Positions 1 to 5,069 of a stretch of 8,297 nucleotides of DNA are shown piece by piece. Where the stretch lies: positions 8,070 through 16,366 of the forward strand of contig KL569110.1 of NCBI GenBank assembly GCA_000715635.1, read 5' to 3'. The translations under genes and the position numbers were made by a program. Within the stretch, counting starts at the first letter, position 1, and the number at the start of each line of letters is the position of its first letter. Source of the stretch: Streptomyces violaceus (GTDB lineage Bacteria; Actinomycetota; Actinomycetes; Streptomycetales; Streptomycetaceae). A model generated the notes under the pieces. The model searched no databases, had not been told where the DNA came from, and saw nothing but the letters and a program-made list of their open reading frames with translations.

Positions 1-50
1 GCCGTGACGGCACCCGACCACAGCCGCATGGATCGTCTGTGTCTGGACAT
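1..50 (-). CDS. Possible N-terminus of an exported protein, cut by the window edge
   Basis: Reading leftward from an ATG at 50-48 gives MSRHRRSMRLWSGAVT before the edge, with a second in-frame ATG at 29-27. The basic stretch followed by small and hydrophobic residues would suit the start of a signal peptide, but only about 16 residues are visible. No Shine-Dalgarno sequence precedes either ATG. The promoter just upstream (TTGACA at 85-80) would place the transcript start close to position 50, so a leaderless message is possible. The chitinase-type repeats in that promoter suggest, by inference only, a chitin- or N-acetylglucosamine-related secreted protein. The true start could also lie beyond the edge. 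Confidence 0.35.
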   Translation of the reverse strand, partial: MSRHRRSMRLWSGAVT

Positions 51-56
51 GACAAG

Positions 57-85
57 AAAATGGTCCAGACCAGAGGGGCTGTCAA
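57..85 (-). promoter_or_regulatory. Leftward promoter with consensus -35 box
   Basis: On the - strand a perfect TTGACA (85-80) is followed after 17 nt by CATTTT (62-57), a poor -10 match. The -35 box overlaps the TGA stop of the preceding membrane-protein gene (84-82). One operator-like repeat (98-87) sits just upstream of the -35 box and another (72-61) lies between the -35 and -10 elements. This is the arrangement known from Streptomyces chitinase promoters. It would serve the gene leaving the window on the left. Confidence 0.5.
61..72 (-). promoter_or_regulatory. DasR-type operator (dre-like), downstream copy
   Basis: The - strand reads TGGTCTGGACCA, with perfect TGGTC/GACCA arms around a 2-nt centre. 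It lies between the -35 and putative -10 boxes, where a bound repressor would block RNA polymerase. A weaker relative with TGTC/GACA arms occurs at 40-49, at the putative leaderless start. Confidence 0.6.
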
Positions 86-492
86 GAGGTCCAGACCAAA
101 CGGTCCAGCAGCAGTCCCACCGCACACCCGGCCAGCAGCACCCCCGTGGACATCCAGAACGCCGGGCCCGCCAGATCCAGCACACCCGGCCGCAGCGCCA
201 GCAGCAGCACCTGCGCCGCCGCCGGAGCCGCGCACGCCGCCGCCAGATGCCGTACCGGCATCTCCCGCCACGGCTCCGGATGCACCCGCGCCGCCGCCCA
301 GGTGGCGAGCACGACACACACCAGGTTCGGCAGGTGCACCAGCGCCAGCGCCGCACCGAACGAGCCGACACCCCGCGGGCCGACCAGGTTGCCGTACACC
401 AGCGTCATCTGGACGTACTCGCTGACGACGAGGACGACGATGCCGACGGCCCAGCAGCGGACGAGGACGGTCAACCGCTCCCCAGGATCCAT
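82..492 (-). CDS. Small four-helix membrane protein, function unknown
   Basis: This 136-aa protein is mostly hydrophobic. Four segments look membrane-spanning, at about residues 10-33, 45-68, 80-100 and 108-130, joined by short charged loops (HPEPWREMPVRH near 71-82). I do not recognise a family and see no catalytic motif. I chose the ATG at 492-490 because it shares one base with the TGA of the upstream DUF3592-like gene (TGATG), which suggests translational coupling. A TTG one codon earlier would also be in frame. It is the last gene of the four-gene leftward operon. Its stop codon lies inside the -35 box of the next leftward promoter. Confidence 0.75.
   Translation of the reverse strand: MDPGERLTVLVRCWAVGIVVLVVSEYVQMTLVYGNLVGPRGVGSFGAALALVHLPNLVCVVLATWAAARVHPEPWREMPVRHLAAACAAPAAAQVLLLALRPGVLDLAGPAFWMSTGVLLAGCAVGLLLDRLVWTS
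87..98 (-). promoter_or_regulatory. DasR-type operator (dre-like), upstream copy
   Basis: The - strand reads TGGTCTGGACCT, an imperfect palindrome (GGTC/GACC arms) directly upstream of the TTGACA box. It matches the 12-bp direct repeats of Streptomyces chitinase promoters and the core of the DasR-responsive element (TGGTCTAGACCA-like) bound by the GntR-family regulator DasR, whose ligands are glucosamine phosphates. It is 11/12 identical to the second copy at 72-61, with starts 26 bp apart. Binding is inferred from the motif. Confidence 0.6.
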
Positions 493-923
493 CAACCGCT
501 CCCGAAGATCTCGACGTACAGAAGGGCCGCGAAGCCCAGCGCGGCCATGCCGCAGCCCGCGACCAGGGCCAGCGACTGGAGCACCGGGGACCAGCTGCCC
601 CGGCCCGCCACCGTCGCCGTGCCCCGCGGATCACGGGGGTCATACGTGACGGTGACCGAGGTGCCCTCCGTCGTCGACCAGCCCGCCAGGTCCTCGAACT
701 CGACCCGCGTGCCGTCGGCCGTACGGAAGGCGAAGAAGTGCCGCCTGGCGTCGGAGCGGCTGTACGGTTCCGTCTCCACCCGGACGCACTCGCCCTCCGC
801 CCGGACGCCGGCGCGCAGCACCCGCGTCACCGTCACCAGCCGCCGCGCGTACTTCCACGCCAGCGCCCCGAACAGCGCCACCAGCAGCGCGAGTACGACG
901 TATCCGGCGCCCGGCACCTCCAC
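492..923 (-). CDS. DUF3592-like membrane protein
   Basis: This is a 143-aa protein with a transmembrane helix at about residues 8-24 and another at about 113-137. Between them lies a compact predicted beta domain. It contains RRHFFAFRTADG (60-71), then GWSTTEGTSVTVTYDPRDP (81-99). The G-x-x-V-x-V-x-Y-D-P-x-D-P signature and the helix-beta-helix layout are typical of DUF3592 proteins, which have no known biochemical role. The frame stays open upstream, but that part overlaps the lipoprotein gene. I therefore chose the GTG at 923-921, two bases after the lipoprotein stop, with a GAGG about 10 nt upstream. It is coupled to both neighbours, so it probably acts with the lipoprotein and the large pilin-like protein at the cell envelope. 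Confidence 0.8.
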   Translation of the reverse strand: MEVPGAGYVVLALLVALFGALAWKYARRLVTVTRVLRAGVRAEGECVRVETEPYSRSDARRHFFAFRTADGTRVEFEDLAGWSTTEGTSVTVTYDPRDPRGTATVAGRGSWSPVLQSLALVAGCGMAALGFAALLYVEIFGSG

Positions 924-925
924 GG

Positions 926-1486
926 TCAGTGCACCTCGACCGAGTCGATGATCCGGTCCAGGTCCCCGTCCGGCAGGGAGCCCTCCTGGGCGTCGATACG
1001 GACCGCGAAGGTCCGCTCCGACGAGTCCAGTCCGGCCAGGATCACGCCCTGGACCGGGGTGCCCTTGGACGGGCCGCCGTCCTCGCCGGTCGCCTTGAAG
1101 GTGAAGTCGATCCGCTTGGCCTCGTCCGTGCCGGACAGCTCCACGTCCTTCTGGCCCTTGACGTCCGCGCCCAGCTGGATGCCCGCCTCCGCGGCGATCG
1201 CGGCCTGCTCGGCGGAGTTCGCCTCGGTGAAGCCGAGCTGCACGGTGACGACCGAGACCTTCTTCCCGTCCCGCGTGCGCACCGCGGCGGCCGCGTTGTG
1301 CTTGCCCCGCTCGGCGGCGCTCTGCTCCTCGTACCCCTTCGGATACGAGACGTCGACGCCCTTCGTCTTCAGCGTCCCCCAGCCGTCGGGCACGGAGGCC
1401 GCACCGGAGCCGGAGCTCCCGCAGCCGGTCAGGGCCACGGCGGTCAGCAGGGCGGCGGTGGCCAGGCAGGCACGGCGGGTCTTCAT
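926..1486 (-). CDS. Secreted lipoprotein, possibly of PsbP/LpqN-like fold
   Basis: This 186-aa protein has a clear lipoprotein signal peptide. It has a basic start (MKTRR), a hydrophobic core, and a lipobox LTGC at residues 19-22 with Cys22 as the lipidation site. A Gly/Ser tether (GSSGSG) follows. The mature part starts around WGTLKTKGVDVSYPKGY (36-52). It then alternates predicted beta strands with an alanine-rich helix near 91-102 and ends in a strand-helix pattern (AVRIDAQEGSLPDGDLDRII, then DSVEVH). That overall pattern recalls the Mog1/PsbP/LpqN-type fold, which is a guess from pattern only. The ATG at 1486 has GGGAG about 10 nt upstream and begins 20 nt after the stop of the large pilin-like gene, implying co-transcription. 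It probably sits on the outer face of the membrane as a partner of that protein. Confidence 0.85.
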   Translation of the reverse strand: MKTRRACLATAALLTAVALTGCGSSGSGAASVPDGWGTLKTKGVDVSYPKGYEEQSAAERGKHNAAAAVRTRDGKKVSVVTVQLGFTEANSAEQAAIAAEAGIQLGADVKGQKDVELSGTDEAKRIDFTFKATGEDGGPSKGTPVQGVILAGLDSSERTFAVRIDAQEGSLPDGDLDRIIDSVEVH

Positions 1487-1506
1487 CGGATCGGGCTCCC
1501 GTCTCG

Positions 1507-3066
1507 TCAGTTCGCACAGTAGCTGTAGGGAAGATAGGAGCGACCGTCCCCGCGGGGTGCCCCCAGGAATTGGGCATCGGTCAGCGTCTCCGACTTCTTC
1601 TCCGTGCTGATCGTCATGCCCAGACTGAGCCCGAGATTCAACTCGAAGCCGTACTCGGCCGCGTTCACCTCGCCCGTGTACGTCATCCGGCTCGACTTGC
1701 CCTGGTCGAACATCAGCTGCCCGAAGGGGGCGTCGGCGCCCGGCCGGGCCGTCGGCGCGTGGTCGTCGAACATGTACTGGAAGGGCGTGGCGACCTGTTC
1801 GTTGTTGCTGTCCAGCCACCGCTCGCCGACCGCCCGGTCCTGGTCGCCGACCGGCCCGGGGTCGAAGGTGACGGTGTTGGTGACGATCTCGATGCCGGTC
1901 CCCGAGTCGGTGCCCTTCACGCCGGCGTTCCCGCCCCGCTTGTCGCCGTCCTTCTTGCCGTTGTCGCCGCCGGCCTTGGCCCCGTCCTTCTGGCCGCCCT
2001 CCTCGACGGTCCGGGTCATGTCGATCCGCACCAGCTTGTTGGTCTCCTTGTCGTAGGTGACCGTGATGGTGCCGGTCTGCGTCGTGTTCGCCGCGTACTC
2101 GCCGCTGAGCGGGCCCGCCTCGTAGCCCACCTTGGAGCCGTACTCGATGGACGAGGAGTACGTGTACGACTTGGTGTTCTTGTAGGCGTTGTCGGTCCAG
2201 GTCACCTCGGGGGAGTACTTGAAGGTGCCGCCGAGTGCGGCGCTCAGCTTCTTCTCGTCGCCCGCCGAGATCTTCAGGCCCGCCGACGCCGAGGCCTCCA
2301 GGCCCACCTTGCCGTAGGTGATCTTCCGGTTGTCGCCGAGGTTCTCCTTGATGCGGTTCTGGGTGTCCTCCTCGTCCTTCAGCGGCCCGGTTCCGAAGAG
2401 GTAGGCGATGCTGTCGCCGAGGCTCGCCTCCGCGCCGCCGGGCATGGTGCGCCGCATCTCGTACATCTGGAGCTTCTCCACGTCGTCCCGGAACCGCTGG
2501 GCCTCCTCCGGGCTCTGGAAGACCCAGGTGTCGCCGTTGGTCACCTTGATGCCCAGCCCGAGTTCGACCTTGTCGGCACCGAACCGGCCCACCTTCATGC
2601 CCGGTTTGAAGTCCTTCTTCGCGGCGACGGACGCGGCGTCCGTGAAGGTCAGATAGACCAGCTGGTCCTTGTCGTCGACCTTGCCGTCACCGTTGACGTC
2701 CGTCTTGGCCTTCAGATGCTGCTCCTGGAAGCCGTACTCCTTGCCGATCTCCCAGAAGAAGATCTTCGCCTTGGAGCCGGCCTTGTCGGTGACGGAGGAG
2801 ACCTGGCACAGCGCCGGCTCGAAGTCGGCGTCGGTGAGCGGCTTGCCCGGCCCGGTCCCACCCGCCCCGCAGCCACCGTCGCCGGCGACCTTGCAGATCT
2901 GCGCGGCGATCCTGTCGTAGATCAACTGCCCGACGCCGGTGGCCGAGACCGCGAGCACGATCGCGGCACTGACGACGACCACCCCGAGATACTCGGTGCC
3001 GGTCGCGCCGCGGTCGTCGAAGACCGGTCTGTCCCTGTACGTCCGTATGCCGCCCCCGCCAGCCAT
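1507..3066 (-). CDS. Large Flp-pilin-like protein with C-terminal extracytoplasmic domain
   Basis: This 519-aa protein starts with a short basic leader and a class III prepilin signal. The motif is DRG|ATGTEYLG, with Gly20 at -1, Glu25 at +5 and Tyr26 at +6, followed by a hydrophobic helix to about residue 46. This is the processing grammar of Flp pilins, which are normally only about 50-80 aa long. Beyond the helix lie about 460 further residues. They include a dockerin/EF-hand-type loop, DVNGDGKVDDKD (123-134), with Asp/Asn at loop positions 1, 3, 5, 9 and 12. A beta-rich region spans about 250-350, a Gly/Lys/Asp-rich linker 356-388, and a second beta-rich part ends in SYCAN. Cysteines are at 58, 66, 87 and 517, so disulfides are plausible outside the cell. 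The ATG at 3066 has an AAGGAGG ribosome site 8 nt upstream. It is the first gene of the leftward operon and diverges from the Tad genes. A role as minor pilin, tip adhesin or Tad-exported surface protein is inference. Confidence 0.85.
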   Translation of the reverse strand: MAGGGGIRTYRDRPVFDDRGATGTEYLGVVVVSAAIVLAVSATGVGQLIYDRIAAQICKVAGDGGCGAGGTGPGKPLTDADFEPALCQVSSVTDKAGSKAKIFFWEIGKEYGFQEQHLKAKTDVNGDGKVDDKDQLVYLTFTDAASVAAKKDFKPGMKVGRFGADKVELGLGIKVTNGDTWVFQSPEEAQRFRDDVEKLQMYEMRRTMPGGAEASLGDSIAYLFGTGPLKDEEDTQNRIKENLGDNRKITYGKVGLEASASAGLKISAGDEKKLSAALGGTFKYSPEVTWTDNAYKNTKSYTYSSSIEYGSKVGYEAGPLSGEYAANTTQTGTITVTYDKETNKLVRIDMTRTVEEGGQKDGAKAGGDNGKKDGDKRGGNAGVKGTDSGTGIEIVTNTVTFDPGPVGDQDRAVGERWLDSNNEQVATPFQYMFDDHAPTARPGADAPFGQLMFDQGKSSRMTYTGEVNAAEYGFELNLGLSLGMTISTEKKSETLTDAQFLGAPRGDGRSYLPYSYCAN

Positions 3067-3088
3067 ACGGCACCCCTCCTTGCCCGAA

Positions 3089-3102
3089 CCACGTATCCGT
3101 GG
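3089..3102. repeat. Short palindrome beside the leftward operon start
   Basis: CCACG (3089-3093) and CGTGG (3098-3102) form perfect 5-bp arms around TATC. The element lies just upstream of the AAGGAGG ribosome site of the 519-aa gene and overlaps the GGATAC promoter candidate. It could be an operator, but it is short. Confidence 0.3.
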
Positions 3103-3137
3103 ACGGCGAGCGTAGGGACGCGCCCCCGCGCCGGGCG

Positions 3138-3192
3138 TGGGCCTCAGGGCCCAAACGGAGACCCACCGTCAACGCTGGGCCCTCTGGGCCCA
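3138..3192. repeat. Duplicated TGGGCC/GGCCCA inverted repeat
   Basis: Two related palindromes sit 38-39 bp apart, centre to centre. The first is TGGGCCTCAGGGCCCA (3138-3153), with 6-bp arms and a 4-nt centre. The second is TGGGCCCTCTGGGCCCA (3176-3192), with perfect 7-bp arms and a 3-nt centre. Both lie in the divergent promoter region, upstream of both operons. The spacing, near but not exactly a multiple of one helical turn, and the similarity suggest paired binding sites for an unknown regulator. Alternating stem-loops are another possibility. Confidence 0.45.
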
Positions 3193-3265
3193 CCGCCCGG
3201 GACCCCTCGAGCTCTCTCCCGCGACCGGCAAGATGCTCAACCTGCCCCGTTTTGACGCATCTTGT

Positions 3266-3279
3266 GCAACGACAGTTGC
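3266..3279. repeat. GCAAC/GTTGC inverted repeat
   Basis: Perfect 5-bp arms GCAAC (3266-3270) and GTTGC (3275-3279) flank GACA. A TTGACG that resembles a -35 box lies just upstream (3252-3257), but no matching -10 follows at 17-18 nt. It may be an operator half-site pair; the arms are short enough to be chance. Confidence 0.3.
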
Positions 3280-3415
3280 TCCCCAGCTACACAAACGCTG
3301 TTCTCCGGTCACAGAGCCGTGGATACAGTGCTGAGGTAGTCACGCAGTGAAGTCACCGACGTGTGCCGGAGTCACACCGGCGCGCCGACGGGCATGGGGA
3401 AACGGGGAGCTGCGC

Positions 3416-4282
3416 GTGCCAACTGCCATTGCCGTGACAAGCGCCGACATGGCGCTGCCGCCGCAGGACGAACGCACCCTGCCCGCTGTCGTGCTGCGGG
3501 ACATCGACCGGCGCCCCCTGGAACAGGCACTCGCCGAGATGCAGGCCCTGGTCGAGCACCACGGACACGTGATCGTGGTCTGCTCTCAGGCCGCGCCCAC
3601 CGCCGTACAGCGCCGGCTGCACACGCTGCGCTCCCTCATGGAGAGCGACCGCATCGCCCTCTTCCGCCCGGACCTGCCCCCGCTCGGACTGGCGGTCCTG
3701 GCGCGCCAGTTAAGACAGCTGGCGTCCTGCGACATCAGCCCCGGGGTGCTCGCCTCGGCAGGCCGGCTGCTCGTCCACTACATCCACGCCGGGGCGCTGC
3801 TCAACTCCGTCACCCGGCTCGACCGCGTCCCCGTCGGCCTGAAATCGCACGCCAAGTCCTGGGTCCCGGGCAGTCAGTTCGGCGTCCTCGCCCACCCCGA
3901 GCCACAGCTCGTCAGAATCACCCCCGAAGCCGCCCTTCCCGGCCCCGAGTTCGGCACCTGGATGCTGGTCGCCAAGGGACAGCTCCAGTCCGACTGGGTC
4001 ACCGCCACCCTCGCCCCCTCCTGGAAGGTGCAGGGGCTGCGCGAGACCCCACTGCCGTCCGAGTCGCCCGGCTGGTGGGGCACCGGCAAGCTGATCGAGT
4101 TCTGCAGCTATCTGCCCGACCTGTCGGTCCTCTACCAGCTGGTCACCTCCGTACGGCGCAGCAGCTGCCACTGGTGCGGCATCGACGTCATCGGTGACCG
4201 CTGCGTGTTCTGCTCGGCCACACCACCCGTCCACGACAGCCCGCCCCTCAAACAGCTCGAGAACCGAACGGCCGTCGGGTGA
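3416..4282 (+). CDS. Protein of unknown function with C-terminal zinc ribbon and a TTA codon
   Basis: I do not recognise the family. With the GTG at 3416 the product is 288 aa. GGGGAG (3404-3409) lies 6 nt before this GTG. An in-frame GTG at 3347 would add 23 residues of low-complexity, basic sequence and has a weaker GAGG 10 nt upstream. No signal peptide or membrane helix is evident, so it is probably cytoplasmic. The N-terminal third has alternating strands and helices (HVIVVCSQAAP near 51-61). The middle is beta-like, around FGTWMLVAKGQLQSDWVTATL. The C-terminus carries CHWC-x8-CVFC (Cys251, 254, 263, 266), a zinc-ribbon pattern. Residue Leu99 is encoded by TTA, followed by the rare AGA, so full expression may need the bldA tRNA. 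It precedes cpaB by 70 nt on the same strand. A regulatory or assembly role for the Tad operon is possible but unproven. Confidence 0.8.
   Translation: MPTAIAVTSADMALPPQDERTLPAVVLRDIDRRPLEQALAEMQALVEHHGHVIVVCSQAAPTAVQRRLHTLRSLMESDRIALFRPDLPPLGLAVLARQLRQLASCDISPGVLASAGRLLVHYIHAGALLNSVTRLDRVPVGLKSHAKSWVPGSQFGVLAHPEPQLVRITPEAALPGPEFGTWMLVAKGQLQSDWVTATLAPSWKVQGLRETPLPSESPGWWGTGKLIEFCSYLPDLSVLYQLVTSVRRSSCHWCGIDVIGDRCVFCSATPPVHDSPPLKQLENRTAVG
3710..3712 (+). other. TTA leucine codon (bldA-type control point)
   Basis: This in-frame TTA is codon 99 of the zinc-ribbon gene and is followed at once by AGA, another rare codon in Streptomyces. I saw no other in-frame TTA in the genes of the window. In Streptomyces, TTA is read by the developmentally controlled bldA tRNA, so the protein may be limited to later growth stages. 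Confidence 0.75.
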
Positions 4283-4352
4283 GCCCTGACACCGCTCGTC
4301 AGCACTGCTCCGATCCCGCTCGACCGATATCCCCAACGAGGTTGTACGGTTC

Positions 4353-5060
4353 ATGAATTCCCGTCAGCGCCGCGGCGTGATTCTCCTGCTCCTGTCGGTC
4401 GTCTGCGCCCTGGGCGCCTTCACCGGCGTGCTCTCCGTCATAGGCGACGTGAAGTCCAAGGTCGGCCCCGAGGTCACCGCCTACCGGCTGAAATCGGACG
4501 TGCCGCCCTACACCACGCTCACCACGGGCCAGTTCGAGAAGATCAAGATGCCCGAACGGTGGCTGTCCAGCAACGCCGTCACCGATCTGCGGGAGATCCA
4601 GGGCAAGATCGCCGTCACGACGCTGCGCTCGGGCTCCCTGCTCCAGTCCGACATGATCGTCCGCCAGCCCGCCCTCCAGCCGGGCCAGCAGGAGGTCGCC
4701 ATCATGATCGACGCGGCGACCGGCGTCGCCGGCAAGATCACGCCCGGTTCCTCGGTCAACGTGTACGCCACGTTCGAGGGCAAGCGCGAGGGCGACCCCG
4801 ACCAGTCGAAGATCATCGTGACGAACGCCAAGGTCATCGACGTGGGCGACCTGACCGCGCTGAAGCCGGACGAGAACAACCGCACCCAGCAGCCCACCGA
4901 CGCCGTCCCGATCACCTTCGCGCTGTCCGCCCTCGACGCCCAGCGCATCACCTACGCCGAGTCGTTCGCCCAGCGGGTCCGGCTCGCCCTCGTCGCGCCC
5001 GGCAGCGACACCACGGTCCCGGAGCAGGACCGGACGTACGAACTCGCGAAGGACAAGTGA
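4353..5060 (+). CDS. cpaB: Flp pilus assembly protein CpaB/RcpC
   Basis: This 235-aa protein has one N-terminal membrane anchor (about residues 8-30, GVILLLLSVVCALGAF) after a basic start. An SAF-like domain follows at about 43-105 (TAYRLKSDVPPYTTLTTGQF through SGSLLQSDMI). Next comes the RcpC/CpaB domain at about 114-225, starting at EVAIMIDAATGVAGKITPGS. CpaB proteins work on the outer side of the membrane in Tad pilus assembly. In Gram-negatives they associate with the secretin; actinomycetes have no outer-membrane secretin, so a role in guiding the pilus across the wall is inferred. The ATG at 4353 has a GAGG 11 nt upstream, which is rather distant. It heads the compact Tad gene set, 9 nt before cpaE. 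Confidence 0.92.
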   Translation: MNSRQRRGVILLLLSVVCALGAFTGVLSVIGDVKSKVGPEVTAYRLKSDVPPYTTLTTGQFEKIKMPERWLSSNAVTDLREIQGKIAVTTLRSGSLLQSDMIVRQPALQPGQQEVAIMIDAATGVAGKITPGSSVNVYATFEGKREGDPDQSKIIVTNAKVIDVGDLTALKPDENNRTQQPTDAVPITFALSALDAQRITYAESFAQRVRLALVAPGSDTTVPEQDRTYELAKDK

Positions 5061-5069
5061 GAGGCCCGC

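Larger units (their letters stand above)
3067..3415. promoter_or_regulatory. Divergent intergenic regulatory region
   Basis: These 349 bases separate the leftward pilin-like operon from the rightward Tad side and contain no convincing gene. Several inverted repeats are listed separately. The hexamer GGATAC occurs on both strands at promoter-like distances from the two genes. It lies at 3098-3093 on the - strand, about 27 nt before the 3066 start, and at 3321-3326 on the + strand. Neither has a recognisable -35 partner, so both are weak promoter candidates. The right end (3347-3415) would be leader RNA if the GTG at 3416 is the true start of the next gene. Confidence 0.5.

Noticed and set aside
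924..1577. Upstream extension of the DUF3592-like frame to 1577
   Set aside because: This part overlaps the lipoprotein gene in another frame, and its composition is shadow-like. The GTG at 923 directly after the lipoprotein stop is a better start.
1570..3255. A 561-aa open frame on the + strand opposite the large pilin-like gene
   Set aside because: It has repetitive Leu/Val/Arg/Asp composition typical of shadows. The - frame has a perfect ribosome site, a prepilin signal and an EF-hand loop.
3252..3281. TTGACG as a -35 box of a rightward promoter
   Set aside because: Nothing resembling a -10 box lies 16-19 nt downstream (GTTGCT/TTGCTC only).
4286..4302. CTGAC/GTCAG hairpin after the zinc-ribbon gene as a terminator
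   Set aside because: It has only 5-bp arms, a 7-nt loop and no T-run. It is too weak to claim termination, and cpaB follows on the same strand within 70 nt.
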